A stretch of 64,000 nucleotides of DNA. It comes from JAOUEA01 sp963797635. GTDB taxonomy: Bacteria > Actinomycetota > UBA4738 > HRBIN12. Each line of letters begins with the position of its first letter. The stretch's first letter is position 1. Below are positions 33,877 to 42,603 of this stretch, one piece after another. The stretch lies in the NCBI GenBank assembly GCA_963797635.1, contig CAWCPZ010000010.1, forward strand, positions 496,001-560,000. The letters run 5' to 3'. The notes beneath the pieces are model-generated. The model had not been told where the DNA came from. It saw nothing but the letters and a program-made list of their open reading frames with translations, and did not search any database. The translations under genes were made by a program, and so were the position numbers.

Positions 33877-35043
33877 ATGGCCAAGACCGAGCAGGAGATC
33901 AAGATCCGCAACGACGAGGTCGAGTGGGAGCCACGGCCCACCCTCGGCAGCGCCGACTACGCCAGCGCGGAGGTCTGGGAGCAGGAGCGCGAGAAGATCT
34001 GGTGGGGCGAGTGGGTCTGCGCCGGTCGAACCGAGGAAGTACCGAACCCGGGCGACTACATCGTGCGCGACATCGCCGGCGAATCGGTGTTCATCGTTCG
34101 CAACGACGCCGGTGAACTCCGCGCCTTCTACAACGTGTGCAGCCACCGAGGGACGAAGTTCCTGGACGACGCAGCGACGACGCAAAGCGTGCGGAAGGCG
34201 TTCGTCTGCCCCTACCACGCGTGGACGTTCGACCTGAACGGTCAGCTGATCGGCTCGCCGAACGTGCGGGAGGACGAGCACTTCGACCGCTCGGACCATC
34301 CGCTCTACGACATCGCGATCGACCACTACGCCGGCTTCCTGTTCGTCAACCTCACCACCGGCGGTCCGAAGGAGACGCTGCTCGAGTCCCTGACCGACGG
34401 CGCGGAGTCGATCACGGTGTTCGACCGGTTCAAGATGGACGAGCTCCGCGTGGGCGTGCGCCTGGTCTACGAGGTGAAGGCCAACTGGAAGATCGTGGTC
34501 GAGAACTACAACGAGTGCCTGCACTGCCCGCAGGTCCACCCCGAGCTCGTCCAGGTGATCCCGCTGTTCCGGTTCGGCGAGGTGTGGGACGAGGAGATCC
34601 CCGACGACGGCAATCGCATGGTGGCCGGCGCGACCTCGTTCACGCGGACCGGCGAGAGCGCGCTGCCGAAGTTCCCGGACCTCGAGCCCGAGGACTACGA
34701 GATGTACTACGGCAGCTACCAGTTCCCGAACATGATGCTGAACCTGCACCCGGACTGCGCGATGGTCTACATCGGCTATCCGAAGGGCCCGAACCACACC
34801 ACCGTGGTGAGCGAGTTCATGTTCCGTCCCGAGACGATCGCCGATCCCGAGCTGTTCAAGCCCGAGCCCACGGTCGAGTTCTGGGACACGATCAGCAAAC
34901 AGGACTGGGAGATCTGCGAACGTGCGCAGACCGGCGTGAGCTCGCGGGCCTTCACACGTGGCGTGTACCCGCGCCAGGACCGGTTCCTCTACTGGTTCAA
35001 CGAGGAATGGCGTCGGGCGATGGGCCGCCCCACCCTGGGCTGA
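33877..35043 (+). CDS. Rieske [2Fe-2S] oxygenase, glycine-betaine-monooxygenase-like large subunit
   Basis: 388 residues from ATG 33877 behind CGGAGGACG. Rieske ligands are Cys88/His90 (NVCSHRG) and Cys111/His114 (CPYHAWTF). The mononuclear iron site is in ENYNECLHCPQVHPE (His216, His221). The SRPBCC domain with NWKIVVENYNECLHCPQVHP is typical of the subgroup acting on quaternary amines (GbcA, choline, carnitine and stachydrine oxygenases). Expected reaction: O2-dependent N-demethylation of glycine betaine or a relative, giving a tertiary amine and formaldehyde. The reductase partner (GbcB-type) is not in the window. The next gene is a dimethylglycine-dehydrogenase-like flavoprotein, which supports the assignment. 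Confidence 0.9.
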   Translation: MAKTEQEIKIRNDEVEWEPRPTLGSADYASAEVWEQEREKIWWGEWVCAGRTEEVPNPGDYIVRDIAGESVFIVRNDAGELRAFYNVCSHRGTKFLDDAATTQSVRKAFVCPYHAWTFDLNGQLIGSPNVREDEHFDRSDHPLYDIAIDHYAGFLFVNLTTGGPKETLLESLTDGAESITVFDRFKMDELRVGVRLVYEVKANWKIVVENYNECLHCPQVHPELVQVIPLFRFGEVWDEEIPDDGNRMVAGATSFTRTGESALPKFPDLEPEDYEMYYGSYQFPNMMLNLHPDCAMVYIGYPKGPNHTTVVSEFMFRPETIADPELFKPEPTVEFWDTISKQDWEICERAQTGVSSRAFTRGVYPRQDRFLYWFNEEWRRAMGRPTLG

Positions 35044-35068
35044 CGACCGACCATCCCGCGAGCATGCG

Positions 35069-35074
35069 TATCCT
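35069..35074 (+). promoter_or_regulatory. Leaderless -10 element (TATCCT)
   Basis: TATCCT exactly 6 bases before the ATG at 35081, so the second dehydrogenase may have its own promoter in addition to read-through from the oxygenase gene. Confidence 0.45.
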
Positions 35075-35080
35075 GCGCGC

Positions 35081-37555
35081 ATGACGATCCCGGAGCAGCT
35101 CGCCAACAAGGACCTGTCGGCCGACGTCCTGGAACCGCTCGCCGAGCCGCCCGATCGTGCCCGGGTGGTGATCGTCGGCGGCGGCATCATCGGGTCCTCG
35201 ATCGCCTACCACCTCACGAAGCTGGGGCTGACCGACGTCGTCGTCATCGAACGCGGCACGCTCACGAACGGCACCACCTGGCACGCGGCGGGCCTCGTCT
35301 CGCAGATCCGCGGCAACCACGCGCTCACCACGTTGACCCGCATCAACGCCGACCTCTACGAGTCGCTCCCCGCTGAGACCGGCATCGAGACGGGGTTGCG
35401 ACGGCACGGCGCCGTCACGGTGGCGCGCACGCCGGGTCGGATGACCGAGTCGCTCTACGGCGTCGCCATGGCCCAGGACTTCGACGTGCCGGTCGAGATC
35501 CTCACGCCCGCCGAGTTCGGCGAACTGTGGCCGGCAGCGGTCACCGATGATCTGGTCGGTGCGGTCAACTTCCCCACCGACGGCACGGTGAACCCCGGCG
35601 ATGCCGCGCTCGCGCTCGCGAAGGGGGCCAAGGACCGTGGAGCCCGGTTCGTGCAAGGCGTCACCGTCACCGGGTTCACGCGCGCGGCCGACGGGGTGCG
35701 GGTCACGGGCGTCGAGACCGATCGCGGCACGATCGAGGCCGAGACCGTGGTGCTGGCCGCCGGGTTGTGGACCAGTGAGCTCGCGCGCCTCGCGGGCGCC
35801 AGCGTGGCGTTGTACCCGGCCGAGCACGTCTGGGTGATGACCGAACCCGCCGAGGGTGCGCGCGAGGAGGCGCCGTTCCTGCGCGATCTCGACGGCTACC
35901 TGTACATCCGGCACCATCGCGGCAGCTACGTGATCGGCGCGTTCGAGCCGAACGGCAAGCCGATGGCCCCCGACCTCGTGCCCACCACCGGCTTCGTCGA
36001 GCTCGGACCCGACTGGGATCACTTCGCGCCGGTGCTGGCGAACGCGCGACAGCGCCTGCCCGAGCTGGAAACGATCGGGTTCAGCCACTACCTGCGCGCC
36101 CCCGAGAGCTTCACGCCCGACGCCGCGTTCCAGCTGGGCGAGTTCCCCGAGGTGCCCGGCCTGTGGGTGGCGGCCGGCCTGAATTCCCAGGGCATCATCT
36201 ACGGCCCCGGCGTCGGCATGGCGTTGTCGGAGTGGATCGTGGAGGGCCATCCCACCTACGACCTCACCGACGTCGACGTGGCGCGGATGGGCCGATGGTC
36301 CAACACCCGCAGCTGGCTCCGTGAACGCACGGTCGAATCGCTCGGCGGCCTGTACGAGATGCACTGGCCGGGCAAGCAGCCGGTCACCGCGCGCGGCATC
36401 CGGCGGATCCCGTTGTGGGATCGCATGCGCGCGGCCGGGGCCTCGTTCGGGCAGGCCGCCGGCTGGGAACGCGCCAACTGGTTCGAACCCGGCACCGTCG
36501 ATCCCGAGGTCACCTACGACTTCGTCGAGGCTTCCTGGCTACCGTCGGTGCGCGAAGAGGTGCGAGCGACGCGGGAAGCGGTGGCGCTCTACGACCTGTC
36601 GACCTACTCCAAGTTCATGGTCGAGGGGCCCTCGGCGCTGGGCGACCTGCAGCGGCTCTGCACCGCGAACATCGACGTGCCGATCGGGCGCGTCGTGTAC
36701 ACGATGATCTGCAACGAGCGCGGCGGGATCGAGATGGACCCCACCGTCACGCGGATGGCCGATGACCGGTTCCTGGTGCTCGCGCCCACGCTGGCGCAAC
36801 GTCGCACCGAGATGCTGCTCCGCAACGGTGTGGCGCCCGGGACGGTGGTCACCGACGTCACGAGCGGGTGGGCAACCCTCCACCTGGCCGGGCCCCGGTC
36901 GCGGGAGCTGTTGTCGCGCCTCACCGACGAGGACCTCACGAACGAGGCGTTCCCGTTCCTGTCGGCACGCGAGATCGAGGTGGGCTGGACGACGGCGTGG
37001 GCGTTCCGCGTCTCGTTCACCGGAGAGCTGGGGTGGGAGCTGTCGGTGCCGACGGAGTTCGTGAGCGACCTGTACGACCGGATCGTGGCGGCCGGCGGCG
37101 ACCTGGGTCTGCGGCACGCGGGCGCCTTCGCGTTCGACGCCGCCCGGCTGGAACGAGGGTTCCGTTCGTGGGGCCATGACATCGGCCAGCTCGACGACCC
37201 GTTCTCGGCCGGGCTCGGGTTCGCGGTGCACCTCCGCGGCGATGGAGACTTCGTTGGACGGGAGGCGCTCACGGCGTTGAAGGACGGGCCGCGTGATCGC
37301 CGCCTGGTGTCGGTGCACGCGCCCGGCGTCACGCTCTGGCACGGAGAATCGCTCCTGCACGGGGACGACCGGCGCGGTCACATCACGTCGGCGGGCGTCG
37401 CTCCCACGCTCGGCGGTGGATCGGTGGGCCTCGCCTGGGTGCACGGCGAGCTCGATGCCGACGGTTGGTCCGTGCAGGTGGGGGATCGGCTGGTGCCGGC
37501 CACCGTGCAGCTCGAGCCGTTCCACGATCCGAAGGGTGATCGCACCCGCGCCTAG
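35081..37555 (+). CDS. Dimethylglycine/sarcosine dehydrogenase-like FAD protein with GcvT domain (second copy)
   Basis: 824 residues, intact. FAD-binding IVGGGIIGSSIAYHL lies at 31-45. TTWHAAGL contains His68, the covalent-FAD histidine of this family. YIRHHRGSYVIGAFEPNG and the C-terminal folate-binding domain (GWATLHLAGPRSRELL, RVSFTGELGWELSV, RLERGFRSWGHDIG) complete the DMGDH/SARDH layout. It should oxidise an N-methylglycine and transfer the C1 unit to tetrahydrofolate. Its position after the Rieske oxygenase matches the gbc-dgc logic of aerobic betaine catabolism. It is the same length as the copy at 6742 but clearly diverged. Confidence 0.92.
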   Translation: MTIPEQLANKDLSADVLEPLAEPPDRARVVIVGGGIIGSSIAYHLTKLGLTDVVVIERGTLTNGTTWHAAGLVSQIRGNHALTTLTRINADLYESLPAETGIETGLRRHGAVTVARTPGRMTESLYGVAMAQDFDVPVEILTPAEFGELWPAAVTDDLVGAVNFPTDGTVNPGDAALALAKGAKDRGARFVQGVTVTGFTRAADGVRVTGVETDRGTIEAETVVLAAGLWTSELARLAGASVALYPAEHVWVMTEPAEGAREEAPFLRDLDGYLYIRHHRGSYVIGAFEPNGKPMAPDLVPTTGFVELGPDWDHFAPVLANARQRLPELETIGFSHYLRAPESFTPDAAFQLGEFPEVPGLWVAAGLNSQGIIYGPGVGMALSEWIVEGHPTYDLTDVDVARMGRWSNTRSWLRERTVESLGGLYEMHWPGKQPVTARGIRRIPLWDRMRAAGASFGQAAGWERANWFEPGTVDPEVTYDFVEASWLPSVREEVRATREAVALYDLSTYSKFMVEGPSALGDLQRLCTANIDVPIGRVVYTMICNERGGIEMDPTVTRMADDRFLVLAPTLAQRRTEMLLRNGVAPGTVVTDVTSGWATLHLAGPRSRELLSRLTDEDLTNEAFPFLSAREIEVGWTTAWAFRVSFTGELGWELSVPTEFVSDLYDRIVAAGGDLGLRHAGAFAFDAARLERGFRSWGHDIGQLDDPFSAGLGFAVHLRGDGDFVGREALTALKDGPRDRRLVSVHAPGVTLWHGESLLHGDDRRGHITSAGVAPTLGGGSVGLAWVHGELDADGWSVQVGDRLVPATVQLEPFHDPKGDRTRA

Positions 37556-37593
37556 CGCTCGTGGCCGCGATCAGGCGAGGGAGGGTCGAGACG

Positions 37594-38484
37594 ATGACGA
37601 CGAGGACGTTCATCGGTGTCCCGACCGACTCGGTGGGCCGGTCGGGCGGCACGGAACTGGCGCCGGCTGCGCTCCGTGCCCTGGGCATGCCGGCGGCGAT
37701 CGACGCGCGCGACCTCGAGGACCTGGACGTCCGGATCCGTGGCGAACGCCGCGACCCGGAGTCCGGGATCGTCGCAGCCCCCGACGTGCTGGCCACGACC
37801 TCGACGATCCGCACCGCGGTGAGCGCCGCCATCGAACGCGACGAGCAGCCGTTCCTGGCGGGCGGCTGTTGTTCGGAACTCCCGGGCGCGCTCGCGGGCG
37901 CGCGCGATGCGCTCGGGCGCGTGGGTCTCGCCTACCTCGACGGCCACCTCGACCTCTACGACGGGGTCACCTCTCCCACGGGAGAAGCCGCGGACATGCC
38001 GGTGGCCGTGGCGTTGGGCCTGGGCCCGAAGCCATGGGTCGAGGTGTGCGACGGTGCGTCGATCGCGCCGACCGACACCGCGATCCTCGGGTATCGGGAC
38101 CTCGCGGAATCCCTCGCCGATGGCATGGTCGATCCCGACACGATCGATGGGTTGACCCATCTGGACGTCGACGCGATCACGGCCGACGGCCACGGCGTCG
38201 GAGCACGCGTCGAACGCGCACTCGCGTCAGGGGCGGGCCGGTTCTGGCTGCATCTGGACGTCGACGTGCTGGACGAGGAGGTGTTCCCGGCGACCGACTA
38301 CCTGATGCCGGGCGGCGCCACCTGGGACGAACTGCTCGCGGTGATGCGACCGCTCGCCGCCTCGCCCGCGCTCGTGGGTCTCTCCCTGGGTTGCTACAAC
38401 CCGGAGAAGGATCCCGACGGCGCATGCGGCCGGGCCCTCGTGGACGCCTGGCGCGAACTCCTGGCGTCCCCGCCTACGCCTTGA
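37594..38484 (+). CDS. Arginase/ureohydrolase-fold protein with altered metal ligands
   Basis: 296 residues from ATG 37594 (an upstream in-frame GTG at 37561 is less likely). The fold is recognisable from DVDVLDEEVFPATDYLMPGG, the equivalent of SxDxDxxDP-x-PGG, and from YLDGHLDLYD, the equivalent of DAHxDL. The usual first manganese motif GGDHS reads GGCCSE, so the conserved histidine is missing. The second motif has Gly for Ala and the last loses the proline. It may bind a different metal or have lost ureohydrolase activity. It sits 38 bases after the dehydrogenase, probably in its operon, and overlaps the convergent ribokinase gene by 11 bases. Confidence 0.75.
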   Translation: MTTRTFIGVPTDSVGRSGGTELAPAALRALGMPAAIDARDLEDLDVRIRGERRDPESGIVAAPDVLATTSTIRTAVSAAIERDEQPFLAGGCCSELPGALAGARDALGRVGLAYLDGHLDLYDGVTSPTGEAADMPVAVALGLGPKPWVEVCDGASIAPTDTAILGYRDLAESLADGMVDPDTIDGLTHLDVDAITADGHGVGARVERALASGAGRFWLHLDVDVLDEEVFPATDYLMPGGATWDELLAVMRPLAASPALVGLSLGCYNPEKDPDGACGRALVDAWRELLASPPTP

Positions 38485-39391
38485 GCGCGGCCTCGATCGT
38501 CTCGCGATCGGGCATGCCTTCCCGGGCGCCGTCCGAGGTGACCGAGAGCGAGGCCGCCACGCAGGCCCGGTGCAGTGCCTTGGCGATCTTCTTGCCTTCG
38601 AGCAGCGAGGCCGCCAGCACGCCGTTGAAGCAGTCGCCGGCGCCCGTGGTGTCGACGGCGCGCACCTTCAACCCGGCCTCGCGCAGTTCGCCGTCCGGGC
38701 CCCGGCCGATCGCACCACCGGCGCCCAGGGTCGCGATCACCTGGAGCTCCGGGTAGGACGCCGACAGCCGTGCCACCGCGCCACGTGGTTCCTCGGCCTG
38801 CGCGGTGAGGACCAGGATCTCGGTCTCGTTCGGGGTGACGTGCGTCGCGAGCGGCAGCAGGTCGTGGATCTCGGGACGGGCCGGCGCGGGGTTCAGCACG
38901 AACGGCACCCCTCGCTCGCTGCACCACCGACCGCCGGCTTCGACCGCGGTGAGGGGCACCTCGAGGCTGGCCAGCACCGCGCCCACGTCCTCACCGAACG
39001 CATCGAGCGAGGCCGTCACCATCTCGGGCGTGAGCCACGCGTTCGCACCGGGTGCCACCGAGATCAGGTTCTGGCCGTCGGCGTCGACCGCGATGAGCGC
39101 GACCCCGGTCGAGGCGCTCCGATCGGTGGTGACGTGTTCGACCCCGACACCTTCCAGCGCGAGGACCTCACGGGCCGCGACCCCGAAGGCGTCCTCGCCC
39201 ACCGCGCCGACGATGGCCACCCCGCCTTCGGTGCCGAGCGCGCGCGCCGCGGCGACGGCCTGGTTCCCGCCCTTGCCGCCGTGGTGCTGCGCGAACGTCC
39301 CGCCGACCACGGTGCGGCCCGGCTCCGGCAGGCGTGGACCGCGGACCACGAGGTCGACGTTGATCGCCCCGATCACGACGAGGGTCTTCAC
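38474..39391 (-). CDS. Ribokinase-family (PfkB) sugar kinase
   Basis: 305 residues from GTG 39391 (complement), which overlaps the nucleoside hydrolase stop as GTGA. LVVIGAINVDLVVRGPRLPE and the Gly-rich GGKGGNQAVAAARALG are the ribokinase N-terminal signature. DTTGAGDCFNGVLAASLLEG is the second PfkB signature with the catalytic aspartate. ATP-dependent phosphorylation of ribose at O5 is the likely reaction. Coupling to a nucleoside hydrolase fits ribose salvage from nucleosides. Confidence 0.9.
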   Translation of the reverse strand: MKTLVVIGAINVDLVVRGPRLPEPGRTVVGGTFAQHHGGKGGNQAVAAARALGTEGGVAIVGAVGEDAFGVAAREVLALEGVGVEHVTTDRSASTGVALIAVDADGQNLISVAPGANAWLTPEMVTASLDAFGEDVGAVLASLEVPLTAVEAGGRWCSERGVPFVLNPAPARPEIHDLLPLATHVTPNETEILVLTAQAEEPRGAVARLSASYPELQVIATLGAGGAIGRGPDGELREAGLKVRAVDTTGAGDCFNGVLAASLLEGKKIAKALHRACVAASLSVTSDGAREGMPDRETIEAALKA

Positions 39392-40386
39392 GCCTGCCGC
39401 TCCACCAGCGAACGCAATCGCTGGACGAAGACGTCCATGAACGCGGGGGCGTCGACGTCGAGCGCCACGAGGGCGTTGTCCTCCGGTTCCCAGCCCACCG
39501 GCCACGGGCTGTGCCGGATCCCGTCGAGATCGGTGACGGTCATCCCACGCGTCCACGTGCCGTCGGCCTCCACCTCCACGCGGGTGGAGGTCCAGGTCGC
39601 CATCGACGGATCGATCGCGAGGGCGAGCGCGAGTGGATCGTGCATGCACGCGCCACCGAAGCTGTGGGTGCGTTCGTAGAACTCGATGTAGAACGGCACG
39701 GCGTCGCCCAGGAACGTCCCCATCGGCGAACCGGGCGCCGGCGCCACCATCGATGCGAGCCGCTCGCGCGAGAGCTGCACCTGCTGCGTGACGTCCAGAC
39801 CGACACATCGTGGGAGCTTGGTGTCGACCCGCCCGGCGAACCCGCGGAACACCGCTTGCGCGGCGTCAGGATCGACCCAGGTGTTCGCCTCGGCAGCCGG
39901 CGTGGCGTTGCCGCCCTGTGCGTACGAACCGCCCATCAGGGCGAACCCTGCAAGGAGATCGGGAAGACGCGGCTCTTCAGCCAGCGCGAGCGCCACGTTC
40001 GTGAGCGGGCCCGTGGCGACCAGCAGGACCTCGCCCGGTCGATCCCGCGCCGCCTCGACGAGGAACTGCGTCGCCGTGCGCGAGGACGGCGCCCGGGAAG
40101 GAACCGGCAGCTCGGCATGCCCGAGCCCGCGTTCGCCGTGCACCACCGGGAAGGGTTCGTGGTCGCGCACCAGCGGGCGCGACGCACCCCGCGCGACCTC
40201 GAGGTCGCCGAGACCCAGCAATTCGAGCACGGCCAGCGTGTTCGTGGTGGCGACCTCGACCGTGACGTTGCCCATCACGGTGGTGGCTCCGATCAGTTCG
40301 ACCTCGGGTGAGGCGGCGGCGTACAGCAGGGCCAGCGCGTCATCGACCCCGGTGTCGACGTCGAGGATCAGGGGCGTGGGGCTCAT
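39388..40386 (-). CDS. Inosine/uridine-preferring nucleoside hydrolase family protein
   Basis: 332 residues from ATG 40386 (complement). The calcium-binding aspartate cluster DVDTGVDDALALLYA is near residue 9. LVATGPLTNVALAL and the late CMHDPLALALAID (active-site His-Asp) match IunH/RihA-type enzymes. It cleaves the N-glycosidic bond of ribonucleosides, releasing ribose for the kinase encoded downstream. A TAGGCT hexamer lies 8 bases before the ATG on the minus strand (40395-40400). Confidence 0.92.
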   Translation of the reverse strand: MSPTPLILDVDTGVDDALALLYAAASPEVELIGATTVMGNVTVEVATTNTLAVLELLGLGDLEVARGASRPLVRDHEPFPVVHGERGLGHAELPVPSRAPSSRTATQFLVEAARDRPGEVLLVATGPLTNVALALAEEPRLPDLLAGFALMGGSYAQGGNATPAAEANTWVDPDAAQAVFRGFAGRVDTKLPRCVGLDVTQQVQLSRERLASMVAPAPGSPMGTFLGDAVPFYIEFYERTHSFGGACMHDPLALALAIDPSMATWTSTRVEVEADGTWTRGMTVTDLDGIRHSPWPVGWEPEDNALVALDVDAPAFMDVFVQRLRSLVERQA

Positions 40387-40422
40387 GGACCGCGAGCCTA
40401 CCCGCGCTCGCGCTCGAGCGCG

Positions 40423-41676
40423 TCAGCCGTTGACGACCTCCTGGAACAAGGCGCTGTATTCCTCGAACTCCTTGCCGTCGAAGGCCTTGTACTCGTAGAG
40501 GTTGGCGCTCGCCGGGTCCTCGGGCGGGAACAGGAGCGGGCTGTCCGCCAGGGTCTCGTAGTACTGGCGATCGGCCCCGGTCAGGTTCTTCGCCTTCTCC
40601 AGCATGATGTCGTGCACGCCGTCGACCGGGGTCATGTACAACACCCAGTCGGTGACCATCGCGGCGATCTCGGGGCGGTAGTAGAAGTCCATGAACGCGT
40701 GCGCGTCGGCAGGGTGCTCGGCCTGCACCGGGATCTGCAGCGGTCCGGTCCAGATCACGCCGCCCTCCGACGGCACCACGAACTCGAGGTCCGGCGCTCC
40801 GCCGAGCTCTTTGTAGTAGAAGACGTCGCCCGACCACGCCATCGAGGCCCAGTTGTTCTTGCTGACCAGATCGTCGATGTAGCCCTGCCCCACGTACTGG
40901 CGAACGATGCCCTGGTCCCGCTGTTCCAGCAGCTTGTCCTTGGCGCGAGCCGCGTCGTCCAAGGTGGCCGTCTGGGGGTCGACGCCCAGCATCAGCAGCG
41001 TCAGCGTCATCGTGTCGACCATCTCGGTCAACATCCCCACGTGGCCCGCGAGCTCCGTGTTCCACAGGTCGGCGAACGCCTCGATCTTGCCGCCGGGCAC
41101 GAGGTCGGGGTAGTAGGCGATGCCGGTGACGCCGCCCTGCCACGGCACGCTGTGCGCGTTGCCGGGATCGTACGCGGGGTCGCGGAACGCCTCGAGCATC
41201 GTCTCGTCGGCCGTGGGCAGCGCCGACCAGTCGAGCGTCTCGAGCCACCCCTGCTGCCGCATCAGGTTGACGACCCAGTCCGACAACGCCGTGATGTCCC
41301 AGTTCGTCGCCTGGCCCGATTCGAACAACGGCACCAGCGTGGAGAAGAAGGCCTGGTTGTCGTTGATCACGGTGCGGTAGTCGACGTCGATGCCGCTCTC
41401 CTTCATGAACATGTCGAGGGAGGGGCTGCGGCCTTTCGACTTGTCGATGTAGAGCGGCCATTGCGCCACCGTGAGCTCGCCGGCGATCGGTGGGAGCGGG
41501 CTCGGCGAGGCGGCCGCCGACGACGATGACCCGGCGGTCCCGTCGTCGGAACACGCCGCCAGGATCGAAGCGAGCGAGAGTCCGAGCGCGCCCACCCCGG
41601 CGCCGCGCAAGAGGTCCCGGCGGGAGATGGGTCGCGTGGGCGGCCCCGTGTGCATCCAGCGATCGAAAGCATCCAT
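40423..41676 (-). CDS. Spermidine/putrescine-type ABC transporter substrate-binding lipoprotein
   Basis: 417 residues. The N-terminus has a twin-arginine motif (SRRDLLRG, about 18-25), a hydrophobic segment and a lipobox LAAC (Cys about 42), so it is likely Tat-exported and lipid-anchored. The mature part is a PotD/PotF-like type II binding protein (LTVAQWPLYIDKSKG, VPWQGGVTGIAYYPD, MTPVDGVHDIMLEKAKNL). The ligand may be a polyamine or another small cationic compound. No potABC genes are in the window, so it is an orphan here. Confidence 0.88.
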   Translation of the reverse strand: MDAFDRWMHTGPPTRPISRRDLLRGAGVGALGLSLASILAACSDDGTAGSSSSAAASPSPLPPIAGELTVAQWPLYIDKSKGRSPSLDMFMKESGIDVDYRTVINDNQAFFSTLVPLFESGQATNWDITALSDWVVNLMRQQGWLETLDWSALPTADETMLEAFRDPAYDPGNAHSVPWQGGVTGIAYYPDLVPGGKIEAFADLWNTELAGHVGMLTEMVDTMTLTLLMLGVDPQTATLDDAARAKDKLLEQRDQGIVRQYVGQGYIDDLVSKNNWASMAWSGDVFYYKELGGAPDLEFVVPSEGGVIWTGPLQIPVQAEHPADAHAFMDFYYRPEIAAMVTDWVLYMTPVDGVHDIMLEKAKNLTGADRQYYETLADSPLLFPPEDPASANLYEYKAFDGKEFEEYSALFQEVVNG

Positions 41677-41718
41677 GCGGGCAGTCTGCCCCAGGAGGCT
41701 CCGCGGGGGAAGGGAGTG

Positions 41719-42348
41719 CTAGGACGCCGGGACGAGGTCGAACCCGATCAGGCGGGCCGACACGTCCATGCAGACCTCGTACATGCGGGTGGGCGTGAAC
41801 GCGGTGTCGTTCATCAGCACCTGGATCGCGAGGCCGTCGATCATCGCCCCGAGCTCCAGGCCCAGTTGGTCGGCGTCCTCGCCGTCGGGGAACTCCCCGG
41901 TGGAGCGACCGAGCCGGATGATGTCGGCGATCGACTGACGCCAGCGGCGGTCGAGCACCTCGCGCTCCTGCGCCAGCTTGGGATCGCGGAGCGCGCGCAC
42001 CCAGATCTCGATCCACAGCGCCCATTCGTCGAGGCGTTCGTACTCGGGGAGCAGGCCCGGAACCGACAGCTCCACCAGGCGTTCGAGCTGCTGGCGCGCC
42101 GAATCCATCCGACGCATCTCGCGCGAGAGCCGCAGGTAGAACTGGTCGTTGGCGCTGGTGAGCGCCTCCACCAGCAGACGGTCCTTCGACTCGAAGTAGT
42201 AGAGGATCAGGCCGGGGGAGACGCCGCAGCGCTCGGCGATGTCGGAGATGCGCGTCTCGGCCAGCCCGCGGTCGGTGATGACGCGGGCGGCGGCCTCCAG
42301 GATCTCCTGGTGGCGATCCTTGCCGTTCTTCTGTCGTTGACGCGCCAT
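41719..42348 (-). CDS. TetR-family transcriptional regulator
   Basis: 209 residues from ATG 42348 (complement) behind GGAGGAAGG. The frame is open upstream, but the strong ribosome site and domain start favour this ATG. HTH: HQEILEAAARVITDRGLAET followed by ISDIAERCGVSPGLILYYF. The C-terminal ligand domain resembles the BetI/PF13977 type (LSREMRRMDSARQQLERLVE). It is divergent from the FAD oxidoreductase at 42604; a perfect palindrome and a larger dyad lie between them. Confidence 0.9.
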   Translation of the reverse strand: MARQRQKNGKDRHQEILEAAARVITDRGLAETRISDIAERCGVSPGLILYYFESKDRLLVEALTSANDQFYLRLSREMRRMDSARQQLERLVELSVPGLLPEYERLDEWALWIEIWVRALRDPKLAQEREVLDRRWRQSIADIIRLGRSTGEFPDGEDADQLGLELGAMIDGLAIQVLMNDTAFTPTRMYEVCMDVSARLIGFDLVPAS

Positions 42349-42407
42349 CTGCCTTCCTCCGGGCGATCCTCCCGCCGCCATCGATCCGGGGGTGGGTTGA
42401 ATGTCGT

Positions 42408-42451
42408 ACAGGGGAACCCGATCCGGGAACCCCTGTTTGTATGAACGTTCA
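42408..42451. promoter_or_regulatory. Dyad ACAGGGG...CCCCTGT and palindrome TGAACGTTCA
   Basis: ACAGGGG (42408-42414) pairs with CCCCTGT (42430-42436), with CCCG/CGGG nested inside. Six bases on lies the perfect 10-base palindrome TGAACGTTCA (42442-42451). Between a TetR gene and its divergent neighbour, the palindrome is the best operator candidate. The larger dyad could be a second site or an RNA hairpin. Confidence 0.5.
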
Positions 42452-42506
42452 GCCAACTGTACCCGCATGACCTGCGAAGTCAAAACCGGGGCGGGGATGG
42501 GCGGAG

Positions 42507-42536
42507 TTGACTGACGATTCAAACTCAGGCCATACT
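42507..42536 (+). promoter_or_regulatory. Promoter TTGACT-N18-CATACT
   Basis: TTGACT at 42507-42512 and CATACT at 42531-42536, 18-base spacer, upstream of the FAD oxidoreductase ATG at 42604. It predicts a leader of about 60 bases. Confidence 0.5.
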
Positions 42537-42603
42537 CTGCCGGTCAGCGCGAGGCCTGACCGGCCCATCACACGTCAGCGAACCGGAAGCGAGGTCGGCA
42601 CCG

